A program made the translations under genes and the position numbers. A DNA stretch of 42,720 bases from a virus. Each line of letters begins with the position of its first letter. Position 1 is the stretch's first letter. The stretch covers positions 1 through 42,720 of the IMG/VR virus record IMGVR_UViG_3300020060_000007. The stretch is one strand, 5' to 3'. Below the pieces are notes generated by a model. That model was not told where the DNA came from, did not search any database, and was given only the letters and a program-made list of their open reading frames with translations. This document shows, piece after piece, positions 1 through 7,594 of the stretch.

Positions 1-127
1 TCGCGGACCTTGGTGAAGACGGCGTTCACGACATCGCGGAACGTCTCCGAGTTCTTGTAGGCGTAGACCAGACCGGCCGCCAGCCCGACGAGGGCGAGCA
101 CGATGATGCCGATCGGGTTCAGGCTCA
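1..127. repeat. Left copy of 127-bp terminal direct repeat
   Basis: Bases 1-127 are identical to 42594-42720. The tape measure reading frame continues exactly across the junction when one copy is removed, so the repeat marks a circular (or circularly permuted) assembly rather than a biological terminal repeat. Its length of 127 matches a common assembler k-mer size. Confidence 0.95.
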
Positions 128-1736
128 GCACCAGGTTCAGTGCGGCCTGCACCACGGCATACGCCTTCGCTGCAGCAGAGACCACACCGAGAGCGACCTG
201 CCAGGCGTAGAACGCTACGACCATCGCACCGACCCCGACAGCTACAGCACCCACCAGGGTCTTGTTGTCGGACAGGAACTTGGTGAAGTCCTTGATGGCC
301 GGGATGACGTTCGAGACGATCGCGGTTCCGATCGACACCACCACCGGGGCGAGCTTCTCGAACATGCCTACGGCAGTCTTGCCGACGTCCTCGGCGAGCG
401 GAGTGAAGGCGGCAATCAGGTTCTTCACCGCCGGCACAAGGTTGGCCACGAGGAACCCGCCGAACTGCTGGAGTTTCGGGACCACCTCGGACCCCACGAA
501 CCCGCCGAACTCCTTCAGCGCAGGCAGCGCGTGGGTCTTGAACTCCCCGGCGAGATTCTTAGCTGCCGGAACGATGCCATTAACCAGACCCGACAGGCCC
601 TTCAAGCCCGCCTGAACTGCGGGCGCGACGAAGAGGCCGAGTTGCAACTTCGCCGTCTCGACGGAGCCGGTGAAGGATTCCCATGCTCCGGCGGTGCCGG
701 ACATTCTCGCCGCAGCGACCTTCTCTGCGGCACCCTGATCCTTCGTGGCCGCGATGTACTTGCCGATCCCCGCGGCGCCCTCGTTCATCAGGACCGTGGC
801 GGCGCGGCTTGCGTCGCTACCGAAGATGGTGCTGAGGGCGGTCGTCTTCTGCTCGGCGGACAGTTTTCCGAGTTTGTCCTTCAACTGCTGTGCGACAGCG
901 GTGATCGGCAGGAACGCGCCCTTGGCGTCGGTGAACTTGAGGCCAAGATCCTTCATCGCATTGCGGGCCTTGTTGGAGGACGGGACAAGGCTGGTCAGCA
1001 TCGTCTTCAGTGACGTACCGGCATCTGATCCCTTGACGCCTGCGGCATCGAACGCCGACAGCACGCCGACAGTGTCCTGCAGTGTCAGACCCGCAGTCCT
1101 GGCTCCCGGACCGACCTGCGACAGTGCCTCACCTAGAGACTCGACCGACGCGCTCGATGCGTTCGCGCCACCAGCAAGGGCGGCAGCGACCGACGCCATG
1201 TCGGAGCCCTTCAAGGCGAACGTGTTCATCGCGTTTGAAGCGATGGTCGATGCGGTGGCCAGATCCGTCCCGCCGGCTGCGGCGAGCTGAAGGGTGCCCT
1301 GCAATCCACCAGCCTTGATGGTCGCCGCAGTCATTCCACCCTTGGCGAGTTCGAGCATCGCGTCGCCCGCCTCGACGGCGGAGAAGGTGGTGTCCGCGCC
1401 CATCTTCAACGCGAGATCGGACAAGCTCTTCATCTGATCCTTGGGCACGTTCGCGACTGCGGCCATCGTGTTCATGGTCTGCGAGAACTTCGCCTCAAGG
1501 CCGACGGAGTCCTTGATGAGATTGCCGATACCTACCGCCGCGACTGTCGCGCCCAGTAGTTTCGCCGACTTTGAGACGACGCCACCGAATGCGCCGTTGA
1601 AGCCGACACCGAACCGGGTGGCGACAGCCTTCCCCTCGCTGCGGGCATCGATCTTGCCCAGCTTCTTCTTCACCTCGGGGCCGAACTTGTCCATGTCCGG
1701 TTTCACGACGACGAAAACGTCTGTCAGTGAAGTCAT
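1..1736 (-). CDS. Tape measure protein, N-terminal part (continues at 42593)
   Basis: N-terminal 578 or so codons of the tail tape measure protein, which sets tail length, occupies the tube lumen and is ejected during infection. It starts with ATG at 1736 (MTSLTDVFVVVKPDMDKFG) and overlaps the frameshifted chaperone stop by ATGA. The text is TP901-type: alanine-rich, helical, with motifs such as GADTTFSAVEAGDAM and SLGEALSQVGPGART, then hydrophobic stretches near residues 500-560. Joined across the circle to 41183-42593, the full protein is 1,048 aa (3,147 nt, in frame). This is the expected position after tail tube and chaperones. Identity is secure from family text, length and context. Confidence 0.95.
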   Translation of the reverse strand, partial: MTSLTDVFVVVKPDMDKFGPEVKKKLGKIDARSEGKAVATRFGVGFNGAFGGVVSKSAKLLGATVAAVGIGNLIKDSVGLEAKFSQTMNTMAAVANVPKDQMKSLSDLALKMGADTTFSAVEAGDAMLELAKGGMTAATIKAGGLQGTLQLAAAGGTDLATASTIASNAMNTFALKGSDMASVAAALAGGANASSASVESLGEALSQVGPGARTAGLTLQDTVGVLSAFDAAGVKGSDAGTSLKTMLTSLVPSSNKARNAMKDLGLKFTDAKGAFLPITAVAQQLKDKLGKLSAEQKTTALSTIFGSDASRAATVLMNEGAAGIGKYIAATKDQGAAEKVAAARMSGTAGAWESFTGSVETAKLQLGLFVAPAVQAGLKGLSGLVNGIVPAAKNLAGEFKTHALPALKEFGGFVGSEVVPKLQQFGGFLVANLVPAVKNLIAAFTPLAEDVGKTAVGMFEKLAPVVVSIGTAIVSNVIPAIKDFTKFLSDNKTLVGAVAVGVGAMVVAFYAWQVALGVVSAAAKAYAVVQAALNLVLSLNPIGIIVLALVGLAAGLVYAYKNSETFRDVVNAVFTKVR

Positions 1737-1939
1737 GGACCTACCCCCAATGCGGCGAAGAGTTGGGCCTTCTCGATGTCAACAGGAGCGGGCTCGTCGA
1801 ACAGCCACTCGTCGTACTCGTCGACCAGATCGCCAGGAACGAGCTCGCCGCCACCAGAGATGACAGCGAGCTCGAGTGCCTGCCTGTGGTCTATCTGGAT
1901 CGAATAGACGACGTCGCACAGATCAGCGAGGGTCAGCCC
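1733..1939 (-). CDS. Tail assembly chaperone, frameshifted C-terminal extension
   Basis: An open frame of about 68 codons in the -1 frame relative to the upstream chaperone. It has no ATG, GTG or TTG near its beginning, so it must be reached by ribosomal slippage. It reads GLTLADLCDVVYSIQIDHRQ onward, is rich in acidic residues, and ends in a TGA overlapping the tape measure ATG (ATGA). This mirrors lambda G/GT and the equivalent actinophage pairs, where the long product chaperones the tape measure. The frame stays open well upstream of 1939, so the slip may lie anywhere from about 1935 to 2030. I see no textbook heptamer; a slip at the GGC before the TGA stop (ACG GGC TGA, reading GGG CTG after -1) is one possibility. 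Confidence 0.75.
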   Translation of the reverse strand, partial: GLTLADLCDVVYSIQIDHRQALELAVISGGGELVPGDLVDEYDEWLFDEPAPVDIEKAQLFAALGVGP

Positions 1940-2397
1940 GTCTGCTGACGCAGGACCGCCATAGCCAGGTCCGGCCTCGGGTGCTCCCCGGAGTTCAAGC
2001 GGCGCACCACCTCGAGCGCGGATGAGTCTTCCGCGGAGATAGGCGCTGTTGGCTGCGGCCCAGCCGAGGAGTCGGAAGGCCGCGAAGTAGGGCGCTCGGA
2101 CAGGGCTGACATGACGTCCTTGATGACCTGCATCAACTCCTGGTCATCAGCCCGTGTCTTGTCGGCGTGCGCCTCGAACTTGCCCCAGTCTTCGTCGGCG
2201 ATGCACTGCTGCAGCAGGTCGTACATCGCTGCCAGGCCGTCCTCGTCGGAGGAGTCGACACCGGACTTGGCGATCTTCGCGAACCGCATCAGCGGCATCA
2301 GGCCGATCTTGGAGGCGATCGCGAACTCGGCTCCCATGAACGGGACGCGCTGCACCTCCGGCTGCGGCGGAGTCTCCTGCACGATCTCGACCGGCAT
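1933..2397 (-). CDS. Tail assembly chaperone (G-like)
   Basis: A protein of 154 aa starting MPVEIVQETPPQPEVQ, chosen because ATG 2397 lies just beyond the tail tube stop (2399-2401). The open frame extends further upstream, but only as low-complexity shadow of the tail gene. The body (GAEFAIASKIGLMPLMRFAKIA, then DEDGLAAMYDLLQQCIADEDWGKF) is typical of actinophage tail assembly chaperones: a compact helical N-terminal domain followed by a disordered Pro/Ser-rich tail. It lies between tube and tape measure genes and shares a translational frameshift with the 1733-1939 extension. It should act in the cytoplasm during tail assembly and not be part of the virion. Confidence 0.88.
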   Translation of the reverse strand: MPVEIVQETPPQPEVQRVPFMGAEFAIASKIGLMPLMRFAKIAKSGVDSSDEDGLAAMYDLLQQCIADEDWGKFEAHADKTRADDQELMQVIKDVMSALSERPTSRPSDSSAGPQPTAPISAEDSSALEVVRRLNSGEHPRPDLAMAVLRQQTG

Positions 2398-2398
2398 G

Positions 2399-2992
2399 TC
2401 AGGCGCCGAACCGCGCGACACCGGCGGACCAGATGGAGAACACGGCGCCGGTCGGGGGGACCTCGAAGTTGAAGGTCGTCGGGATGCCCGCGAAGGCCGG
2501 GGCCTTCTGGAACTCCATCGACACCTCACCGCCCTGGATGGTCTGGCGCATCAGGATCCGGGTGGTGTTGTCGAAGGACTCCCAGCCGATCATGACCCGG
2601 ATCTCAGCCCCGGGGGCGACCGGCTCGAACAGGCCGAGAGTCGTCGCGCCGGTGCCGGAGACCGGCGCGATCGTACCGACGCCGCCGTTCATCGCGCGCT
2701 TCATGTTGTGCAGCGTCACATTGGCGAGGGCGAACGCGATGTTCCCGGCCCGCTCAGTGGTGGCGTACTTGATCGGGTCGAAGAACTCGGCCACCGACAT
2801 CGCTTCCACGGTCGAGCCATAGTTGAATACCGAGCCTTCCTTCGTGGCACCCAGCGATAGGTACGCGGCCGGCCAGGCGTCCGTGAAGACGGAGCCGACC
2901 ACGGTGTTCGTTGGGGCGGCCGTCAGCAGCGGCGCGATGTAGAGGTATCCGGGATCGGTCAGCAGGGTGGGGACTGCGGTAGCACCAGGCAT
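2399..2992 (-). CDS. Major tail (tube) protein
   Basis: A 197-aa protein (MPGATAVPTLLTDPGYLYIAP) with a strong ribosome site, TTAGGAGGG, just upstream of ATG 2992. It lies immediately before the tail chaperones, the standard place for the tube subunit. The sequence is beta-rich, with segments like VGSVFTDAWPAAYLSLGATKEG and FEPVAPGAEIRVMIGWESFDNT that fit the tail tube fold (Ser/Gly/Thr-rich strands, a long helix around FALANVTLHNMKRAMNG). It should polymerise around the tape measure into the non-contractile tail tube. The call rests on synteny and general resemblance, not on a single motif. Confidence 0.88.
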   Translation of the reverse strand: MPGATAVPTLLTDPGYLYIAPLLTAAPTNTVVGSVFTDAWPAAYLSLGATKEGSVFNYGSTVEAMSVAEFFDPIKYATTERAGNIAFALANVTLHNMKRAMNGGVGTIAPVSGTGATTLGLFEPVAPGAEIRVMIGWESFDNTTRILMRQTIQGGEVSMEFQKAPAFAGIPTTFNFEVPPTGAVFSIWSAGVARFGA

Positions 2993-3044
2993 GTTGCGGC
3001 CCTCCTAAGGGCGTTGGGTGAGAGCGGGAGAGCCGCAGCGGCGG

Positions 3045-3350
3045 CTAGTTCTTGAACTTGTCCGCAGCGGGGCGGAGGTGAGGGCGGGCCGGAGTGTCCT
3101 CGGTCCCAAATTCGACGAGGCTCCCGTACCAGCCGAGCTTGGTCCAGCCGACGTGATACTCGACCAGACCGGTCTTGGAGTCGTACACATTCTCGACCGC
3201 GATGTTCTTCCGCAGGTTCCCGGTGTCCTTAGGTGCGAGGCGCCGGGCTTCCTTGCGGATCTCGGCGGCGACGAGACGCACCTGCTTCTTCACCGAGGGG
3301 GACTGCGAGACGGCGGCCAGAACCTCGGGGCGGAACTGGCCGATGCGCAT
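3045..3350 (-). CDS. HK97 gp10-like head-tail/tail component
   Basis: A 101-aa protein starting MRIGQFRPEVLAAVSQSPSV. It has the signature of the HK97 gp10 family: a helical N-terminus with alternating basic residues (RLVAAEIRKEARRLAPKDTG), then NLRKNIAVENV and the closing WYGSLVEFGTEDTPARPHLRPA, in which FGT...RPHLRPA is the classic C-terminal motif. Such proteins sit at the head-tail interface or in tail completion. The start ATG overlaps the stop of the upstream gene by ATGA, so translation is probably coupled. Confidence 0.88.
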   Translation of the reverse strand: MRIGQFRPEVLAAVSQSPSVKKQVRLVAAEIRKEARRLAPKDTGNLRKNIAVENVYDSKTGLVEYHVGWTKLGWYGSLVEFGTEDTPARPHLRPAADKFKN

Positions 3351-3616
3351 CAGCGACCCAAGGACTCGAGGAGCGCCTTGTGCTCCTTGGTGCCGACCTT
3401 CACGGCAAGGCCCTGCTCCACGTACTGGAGCCGCTCGCAGTTCTCGATCGGGATCGCGTCGCCCGGGTTGTAGGCCAAGGCGGTGCCGTGGTGGATCTGC
3501 ACGGCCGCGACGTACAGCCCGTACTCCTTCGCCTGGAGCGCGATGAAGTCGGCCAGTTCGGCGGTGATCGGCGAGGTGGCCTCGGCGACCGTCGTCGGCT
3601 TGTCGGTGTCAGCCAC
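3350..3616 (-). CDS. Hypothetical protein in head-tail joining cluster
   Basis: An 88-aa protein starting VADTDKPTTVAEATSP. GTG 3616 is chosen because AAGGAG lies six bases upstream; the longer open frame reads into the neighbouring gene as shadow. It has a mixed alpha/beta text (TAELADFIALQAKEYGLYVAAVQIHHGTALAYNPGD) ending LAVKVGTKEHKALLESLGR, without a motif I recognise. Position between the tail terminator-like and gp10-like genes, with ATGA coupling to the latter, suggests a small structural or assembly role. Confidence 0.75.
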   Translation of the reverse strand: MADTDKPTTVAEATSPITAELADFIALQAKEYGLYVAAVQIHHGTALAYNPGDAIPIENCERLQYVEQGLAVKVGTKEHKALLESLGR

Positions 3617-3627
3617 GATGGGCTCCT

Positions 3628-4056
3628 TCACTGTAGGTGTAGCTCGAGGTCGCAGATGAATCTGGCCCGGCCCGAGGTGGTGTCGGGGTTCGGGATGATC
3701 TGGCCGGCGACCGCCATGGAGATGGAGGCTGGCCCCCAGGTCCCCTTCAGGTCGCGGGCCACGGAGCGGACGACGGCCGCGATCGCCTTGCAGTCGATGA
3801 CCTGCTGCTTGTTGCCGCCGCTGCCCCACACGTCCACCTGAACTCTGGCGATCAGCGTCTCGGGGCGGAGTTCGTCGTCGTCCACGAGGGACAGCACGAG
3901 GACCGGCAGGTCAGCGAGCGGGGCGCCCGCTTGTGGCCATGGGCTGGGGACCGCGTAGTAGACGCGTTGATCGACCAGTGCCGTCAGTGTCGGCTGGGCG
4001 ATGAGAGCAGTGCGGGCAACGACTACCGGGTCCGGGAGGACTGGCGTTGGGGCCAT
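3628..4056 (-). CDS. Tail terminator / tail completion-like protein
   Basis: A 142-aa protein starting MAPTPVLPDPVVVARTALIAQ. ATG 4056 lies 2 bp after the head closure stop; upstream codons in the frame overlap that gene. The layout (short helix, TALVDQRVYYAVPSPWPQ, DLPVLVLSLVDDDEL, then VDVWG and a long helix) resembles the DUF3168/tail terminator group, whose members cap the tail tube and join it to the head. The gene order head closure, terminator, gp10-like, tube supports this. Sequence similarity is moderate, so the exact role is inferred. Confidence 0.7.
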   Translation of the reverse strand: MAPTPVLPDPVVVARTALIAQPTLTALVDQRVYYAVPSPWPQAGAPLADLPVLVLSLVDDDELRPETLIARVQVDVWGSGGNKQQVIDCKAIAAVVRSVARDLKGTWGPASISMAVAGQIIPNPDTTSGRARFICDLELHLQ

Positions 4057-4058
4057 GC

Positions 4059-4388
4059 CTACCCACCCACAATCCGGAAGACCAGACACTCGATGTGGTG
4101 TTCACGGCCGCGGGCTCGCCACACTTCCGGCGCTCCATCGACCTCGTAGTCCAGGCCGAGGTGGCGTAGCCGGTCGGTGGCTTTCACGTCCGCGTCTGCG
4201 GGCAGGAACGCCCGATGGGTGGAGTCCGTCCGCTGCTGCGCCACGACGTCTTCAGTGGATGACAGCGGCTGAAGTTCACCGGGGTAGTCCGTGGTCGTGG
4301 CGGTGGCCCAGTTGGGAAGCGGGTCTCCGCCATCGGGGGAGGCGGTTGTGCCTGCCCGGACCACCGTCACGACGTCACGGAACCTCAT
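4059..4388 (-). CDS. Head closure (stopper) protein
   Basis: A 109-aa protein, MRFRDVVTVVRAGTTASPDG to FRIVGG. The text fits the head closure Hc1/gp16-like family: an N-terminal strand with VTVVRAG, a mid portion PLPNWATATTTDYPGELQPLSSTEDV and a closing segment DRLRHLGLDYEVDGAPEVWRARG describing a small beta barrel. Such proteins plug the connector after DNA packaging and provide the docking surface for the tail. It is separated from the adaptor gene (7184-7579) by three extra genes, which is unusual. Confidence 0.75.
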   Translation of the reverse strand: MRFRDVVTVVRAGTTASPDGGDPLPNWATATTTDYPGELQPLSSTEDVVAQQRTDSTHRAFLPADADVKATDRLRHLGLDYEVDGAPEVWRARGREHHIECLVFRIVGG

Positions 4389-4391
4389 GGG

Positions 4392-4973
4392 CTAGGCGCC
4401 GAGGAACTTGTGAGTCCAGGTGATCGCCAGCGTGTCACCCGCGGCCTTGTTGACCGCGGTGAAGACGACGCGGGAGATCACGTCCGCCGCGGTACCGATC
4501 GCATCGGTGACGAGGTTGGTGATGACAGCCTCGGTGATCGCCGCGTTGGTTGCTACGCCGGCAGCCCAGGTGGTCTTGTAGATCGCCTCGACGCCAAGGT
4601 TGGTCCCGAGGTTGTTGACCGCCGGGTGCGTGGTGTCGAACACGATGTTCGAGCCGGTGATGTAGGTGCCGACAGCGATGCCGGTACCCGCAGCCTTGTT
4701 CACTGCAGTGGTGGCGGTGCCGAGCTTCATCCTGGACACCAGGGTCGGCTGGGCGATGTTCGGCGTGCCGATGAGGGCCACGGCCCGGGTCGCGTAGTAC
4801 AGGTCGCCGTTGTTGGTGATCAGGTTCGCGAACGGCTGCACCTGCTTCAGCGCACCGTCCGGGCCGTGGAGCTCGACGATCCCGTAGCCGACGATGCCGC
4901 CGCTATCCTTCAGCCCCCGGGCGCGGCCCATGGCGATCTGGACAGCGTCCGTGATTCGAGTGTCGTTGTGCAT
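4392..4973 (-). CDS. Putative virion protein with internal repeat
   Basis: A 193-aa protein from ATG 4973 (MHNDTRITDAVQIAMGRARG). A GTG at 5006 is in frame but overlaps the upstream gene; AGAGAGG upstream of 4973 favours the shorter form. It contains the duplicated phrase AVNKAAG (in TTAVNKAAGTGIAVGTY and FTAVNKAAGDTLAITW) and is otherwise beta-rich with many Thr, Ala and Val, consistent with an extracellular or virion protein. I do not recognise a family. It is the last of three genes inserted between adaptor and head closure genes and probably decorates the particle with its two neighbours. Confidence 0.7.
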   Translation of the reverse strand: MHNDTRITDAVQIAMGRARGLKDSGGIVGYGIVELHGPDGALKQVQPFANLITNNGDLYYATRAVALIGTPNIAQPTLVSRMKLGTATTAVNKAAGTGIAVGTYITGSNIVFDTTHPAVNNLGTNLGVEAIYKTTWAAGVATNAAITEAVITNLVTDAIGTAADVISRVVFTAVNKAAGDTLAITWTHKFLGA

Positions 4974-5002
4974 CAGGGGTGCCTCTCTGGTGGGCGAGGG
5001 CT

Positions 5003-6475
5003 TCACCCTGGCCTGACGGTTGTTCCAGTGAATGGGCGTGGCGTGATCCCCGACCCGGGGCGGGAAGTGGTTCCGGTGTTGGGTCGCACGGTCGTCCCTG
5101 CTGTCGGTCCGGTCAGTGACACCAGCGTGGAGTCGGTGAGGCTGGCGACTTCTTCCAGGACGCGGACGAAGGATGCGGTCAGGTCAACCGCGTCAGTCAG
5201 GGTGAGGACGTCGCCCAGGTCGCGGGTGATGACCAGCGTCACCTGATCCGACAGTCCGAGGCTGTCGGCTGCCGTTCGATTGCGTCCCGGGGTGATGGCG
5301 GTCGAGTCAGTGAGGGACTCGCTGTCGGGGACGGCCTGCGAGCGGCTGAGTGCCGTCGTGTCCGTCAGGCCCTCGATGTCCGCGGTGGATACGGAGCCCG
5401 CACCGGATGCTTGCACCGAGACGGAGTCGGTCAGCCCGAGCGGCTCGGCTTGGCTCTGCCCGACTTCCTGAGCAGTGGCATCCGTGAGGCCCAGGCTGTC
5501 CGCTGCGGCCTGCGCGACACCCCGGGCGACAGTCAGTGCATCTGTCAACCCGAGGGCGTCAGAAGTCGCCTGAGCCCTGTCCAGGGTGACAGCCTCGGTG
5601 AGACCGATGCTGTCAGGTGCGGGAATGCCGAAGCCCTTGGAGACGACGGTCGCGTCAGTGAGTCCGAGAGAATCGGAGACGGTCCGGTCCAAGACGAACG
5701 ACACGGAGGCCGAGTCGGTCAGTCCGAGATTCTCAGTGGTCGCCTTGCCCTGGGTCAGAGCGGCAGTGTCGGTGAGGGGCTCGTTGTCAGAGACCGCTTC
5801 GCCGAAAGTGAAGGTGGCACTGTCAGTCAGACCCTGGTCATCGGCCGGGGTCTGGGTGTGGCCGGTGCCACCACCGGCGGCGGGCATGATCGCCGCGAGC
5901 GCCACCACGGCCAACGTGGATGTGGACTGCGTCGCGCCTGTGGCCGTGTAGGTACCAGTCGCGCCGGGGATCCGGTAGTTCGTCTTGAGGTAGTTGCTCT
6001 CGTGCTGCTCGGTGAAGCTCGTCGGCGGCGTGCCAGTGGACGAGTTCTCGTTCGAGTAGACGTGGATCAGGAACGCCAGTGTGGCGATCGTCACCGAGGT
6101 GGACGGGATCGTGGTACTCGTACCGGTCGCGGTGTTTGACGCCTCGAACGGGTCGCCGGCGGCGATGGCGCCGGAGATCATCAGGCAGTGGGCCTGGTTC
6201 CATTGCGGCCCGGTCCACGTCATCGTGTAGTTGCCGGCATCACCGGCGGTCAGCCGCTTCCATGCGATCTTCGTCTTCTGGCTACCCGAGATCGCGTTGA
6301 TCTTTTCGGTGAACCCCGTCGGGTAGGTGACCGTCGGGTTGGTGGACTCCCACTGCTCCAGGATCAGAACAGCGACGTCGTCGACAGCCGCGCCAGCCGG
6401 GACCGCGATGACGCAGGAACTACTGCTGGAGTCACCGACACCAGTGGTGGTGGACGAGCGGAGCGCGACAGCCAC
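5003..6475 (-). CDS. GLTD-repeat virion protein with N-terminal beta-sandwich
   Basis: A 490-aa protein starting VAVALRSSTTTGVGDSSSSS at GTG 6475, preceded by GGGGGAGGG; an in-frame ATG at 6514 would add 13 residues. The first 190 residues look like a lectin-type or receptor-like beta-sandwich (VIAVPAGAAVDDVAVLILEQ, GNYTMTWTG). Then come about 13 tandem units of 18-22 residues built on D-(S/A)-L-G-L-T-D, followed by four GTTxRPxx units at the C-terminus. The low-complexity, Ser/Thr/Asp-rich stalk and terminal adhesin-like tail suggest a fibre or head decoration that binds host or environment. No family name can be assigned. Repeats may also vary between relatives. Confidence 0.8.
   Translation of the reverse strand: MAVALRSSTTTGVGDSSSSSCVIAVPAGAAVDDVAVLILEQWESTNPTVTYPTGFTEKINAISGSQKTKIAWKRLTAGDAGNYTMTWTGPQWNQAHCLMISGAIAAGDPFEASNTATGTSTTIPSTSVTIATLAFLIHVYSNENSSTGTPPTSFTEQHESNYLKTNYRIPGATGTYTATGATQSTSTLAVVALAAIMPAAGGGTGHTQTPADDQGLTDSATFTFGEAVSDNEPLTDTAALTQGKATTENLGLTDSASVSFVLDRTVSDSLGLTDATVVSKGFGIPAPDSIGLTEAVTLDRAQATSDALGLTDALTVARGVAQAAADSLGLTDATAQEVGQSQAEPLGLTDSVSVQASGAGSVSTADIEGLTDTTALSRSQAVPDSESLTDSTAITPGRNRTAADSLGLSDQVTLVITRDLGDVLTLTDAVDLTASFVRVLEEVASLTDSTLVSLTGPTAGTTVRPNTGTTSRPGSGITPRPFTGTTVRPG
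5006..5105 (-). repeat. Short C-terminal GTTxRP repeats
   Basis: About four 8-residue units (GTTVRPNT, GTTSRPGS, GITPRPFT, GTTVRPG) encode the end of the repeat protein. Pattern G-(T/I)-T-x-R-P is flexible, basic and proline-rich, and looks like an interaction or anchoring tail. Confidence 0.7.
5112..5845 (-). repeat. Thirteen-unit DSLGLTD tandem repeat region
   Basis: Each unit is 54-66 bases and encodes an 18-22 residue block starting near D-x-x-G-L-T-D-(S/A/T). Units are diverged at the DNA level, so the array is old or under selection rather than a fresh expansion. It lies inside the gene at 5003-6475. Confidence 0.8.
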
Positions 6476-6517
6476 GGACCCTCCCCCAGACGATCCGGTG
6501 AGCAGGAGCAGCATCGG

Positions 6518-7144
6518 CTACTCGATCGAGAAGACGGCCAACACGGACCAGGTGTAGGCCGCGGCAGCGGTCACCACTTGGATCGCGAGGCCTTCCCCCT
6601 CGCGGAGGATGTAGTCCGACACCATGTCGCCGTCGTTCGGCAGGATGTTGATCAGTCCTGCCAGCCCGTTGCCTGCGGCTGTCTCCTCGGTGGCGATCGA
6701 CACCTCGAAGTAGGTGAAGGCCTGCGTCCCGCCCGCGGAGTAGGAGCGGGCCGCGGTGACCTGCGCCGGGACCGCCGGGTTGACCGAGTCGTGCGCCCGG
6801 ATCGTGAGCGCCGTATTCCCGGTCGTCCCTACGGCGGAGGTCTTCGCGACCCTCCACGTGTGCGGGGCCGGCGCGGTGACGATCGCCTGCGACGGCTGCA
6901 GGAACACCTTGCGCATCTTCACGATCCGACCGGAGCCGACGGCGTTGAAGACGTGCATGTAGACCAGGTTCGCCGTCGATGCGATCGCGGTGGACCACGC
7001 CGAATAGGTCGGGATGTCCCCGATCAGACTGCCGACCGGGTTGGCGAGCATCACCACCTGGTGTTCCTTGCCGCCCGCCAGGTGAGTGGCGATCGTCGCC
7101 CCAGAACCGGGGGTGATCGTGACGGAGTCGTTTGCTTGCGCCAT
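6518..7144 (-). CDS. Putative virion (decoration or fibre) protein
   Basis: A 208-aa protein, MAQANDSVTITPGSGATIAT to LAVFSIE. The sequence is rich in beta strands and Thr/Ala/Gly (GSGRIVKMRKVFLQPSQAIV, TYFEVSIATEETAAGNGLAG, EGEGLAIQVVTAAAAYTWSV), which suggests a jelly-roll fold as found in capsid decoration and baseplate proteins. It ends 3 bp before the in-frame ATG of the repeat protein gene, so the two are co-expressed. No family is recognised. It is the first of three genes interrupting the usual order of head-tail joining genes. Confidence 0.7.
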   Translation of the reverse strand: MAQANDSVTITPGSGATIATHLAGGKEHQVVMLANPVGSLIGDIPTYSAWSTAIASTANLVYMHVFNAVGSGRIVKMRKVFLQPSQAIVTAPAPHTWRVAKTSAVGTTGNTALTIRAHDSVNPAVPAQVTAARSYSAGGTQAFTYFEVSIATEETAAGNGLAGLINILPNDGDMVSDYILREGEGLAIQVVTAAAAYTWSVLAVFSIE

Positions 7145-7183
7145 GAGGATCGTGCTTTCTCATCGGTCCCCAGGACGGATGTT

Positions 7184-7579
7184 TCAGTACCAGCACTCCA
7201 CCGGATCAGGCCATGCCCGAGCCTCCGGGAAGCAGCCTTGCGGCTGACCCAGAGTCGACCCGCCCGGACCGTTGGCCCACTGCTGCAGGTCGGCCTTCTC
7301 CTGGTCCGACAGGTACACCCCGTTGCGGTAGAGCGGGGTGTTGTAGATCGCCGTCGTACCACCGGTGGTGTCCTGCCGCACACCGTCGGGGTTGACATAC
7401 GCCCTGCCGGCCGCGGCGAGCGCGACCGACTTCGCGATCGTCGGCCACGGGTCATGCTCGCCGATCTGCTCGGTGATCAGACCCTGCGCCTGGTCCAGCA
7501 GCAGCAGGTTCGCTGTTGCTGTGTCCAGGTCGCACTGAAGCTGGGACGCGAACTCAGCGAGTGTTGCGATGTCAGCCAT
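7184..7579 (-). CDS. Head-tail adaptor/connector protein
   Basis: A 131-aa protein starting MADIATLAEFASQLQCDLDT. The helical N-terminus (LDTATANLLLLDQAQGLITEQIG) and ALAAAGRAYVNPDGVRQDTTGG followed by LYLSD-like turns match the gp6/gp15-type adaptor family, which forms a ring under the portal. Actinophage versions have the same phrase of a short helical bundle, a VNPxG turn and LTxxEK near the end; here VYLSDQEKADLQQW. The place just after capsid genes is as expected. Cys residues near the C-terminus (GCFPEA, VECWY) are of unknown meaning. Confidence 0.8.
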   Translation of the reverse strand: MADIATLAEFASQLQCDLDTATANLLLLDQAQGLITEQIGEHDPWPTIAKSVALAAAGRAYVNPDGVRQDTTGGTTAIYNTPLYRNGVYLSDQEKADLQQWANGPGGSTLGQPQGCFPEARAWPDPVECWY

Positions 7580-7594
7580 GCCCGCGCCCCCTCC

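Noticed and set aside
2111-2860. Long plus-strand open frame (249 codons) opposite the tail genes
   Set aside because: It is antisense to the tail tube and chaperone genes, has Arg/Gly/His-rich text typical of high-GC shadow frames, and lacks a ribosome site.
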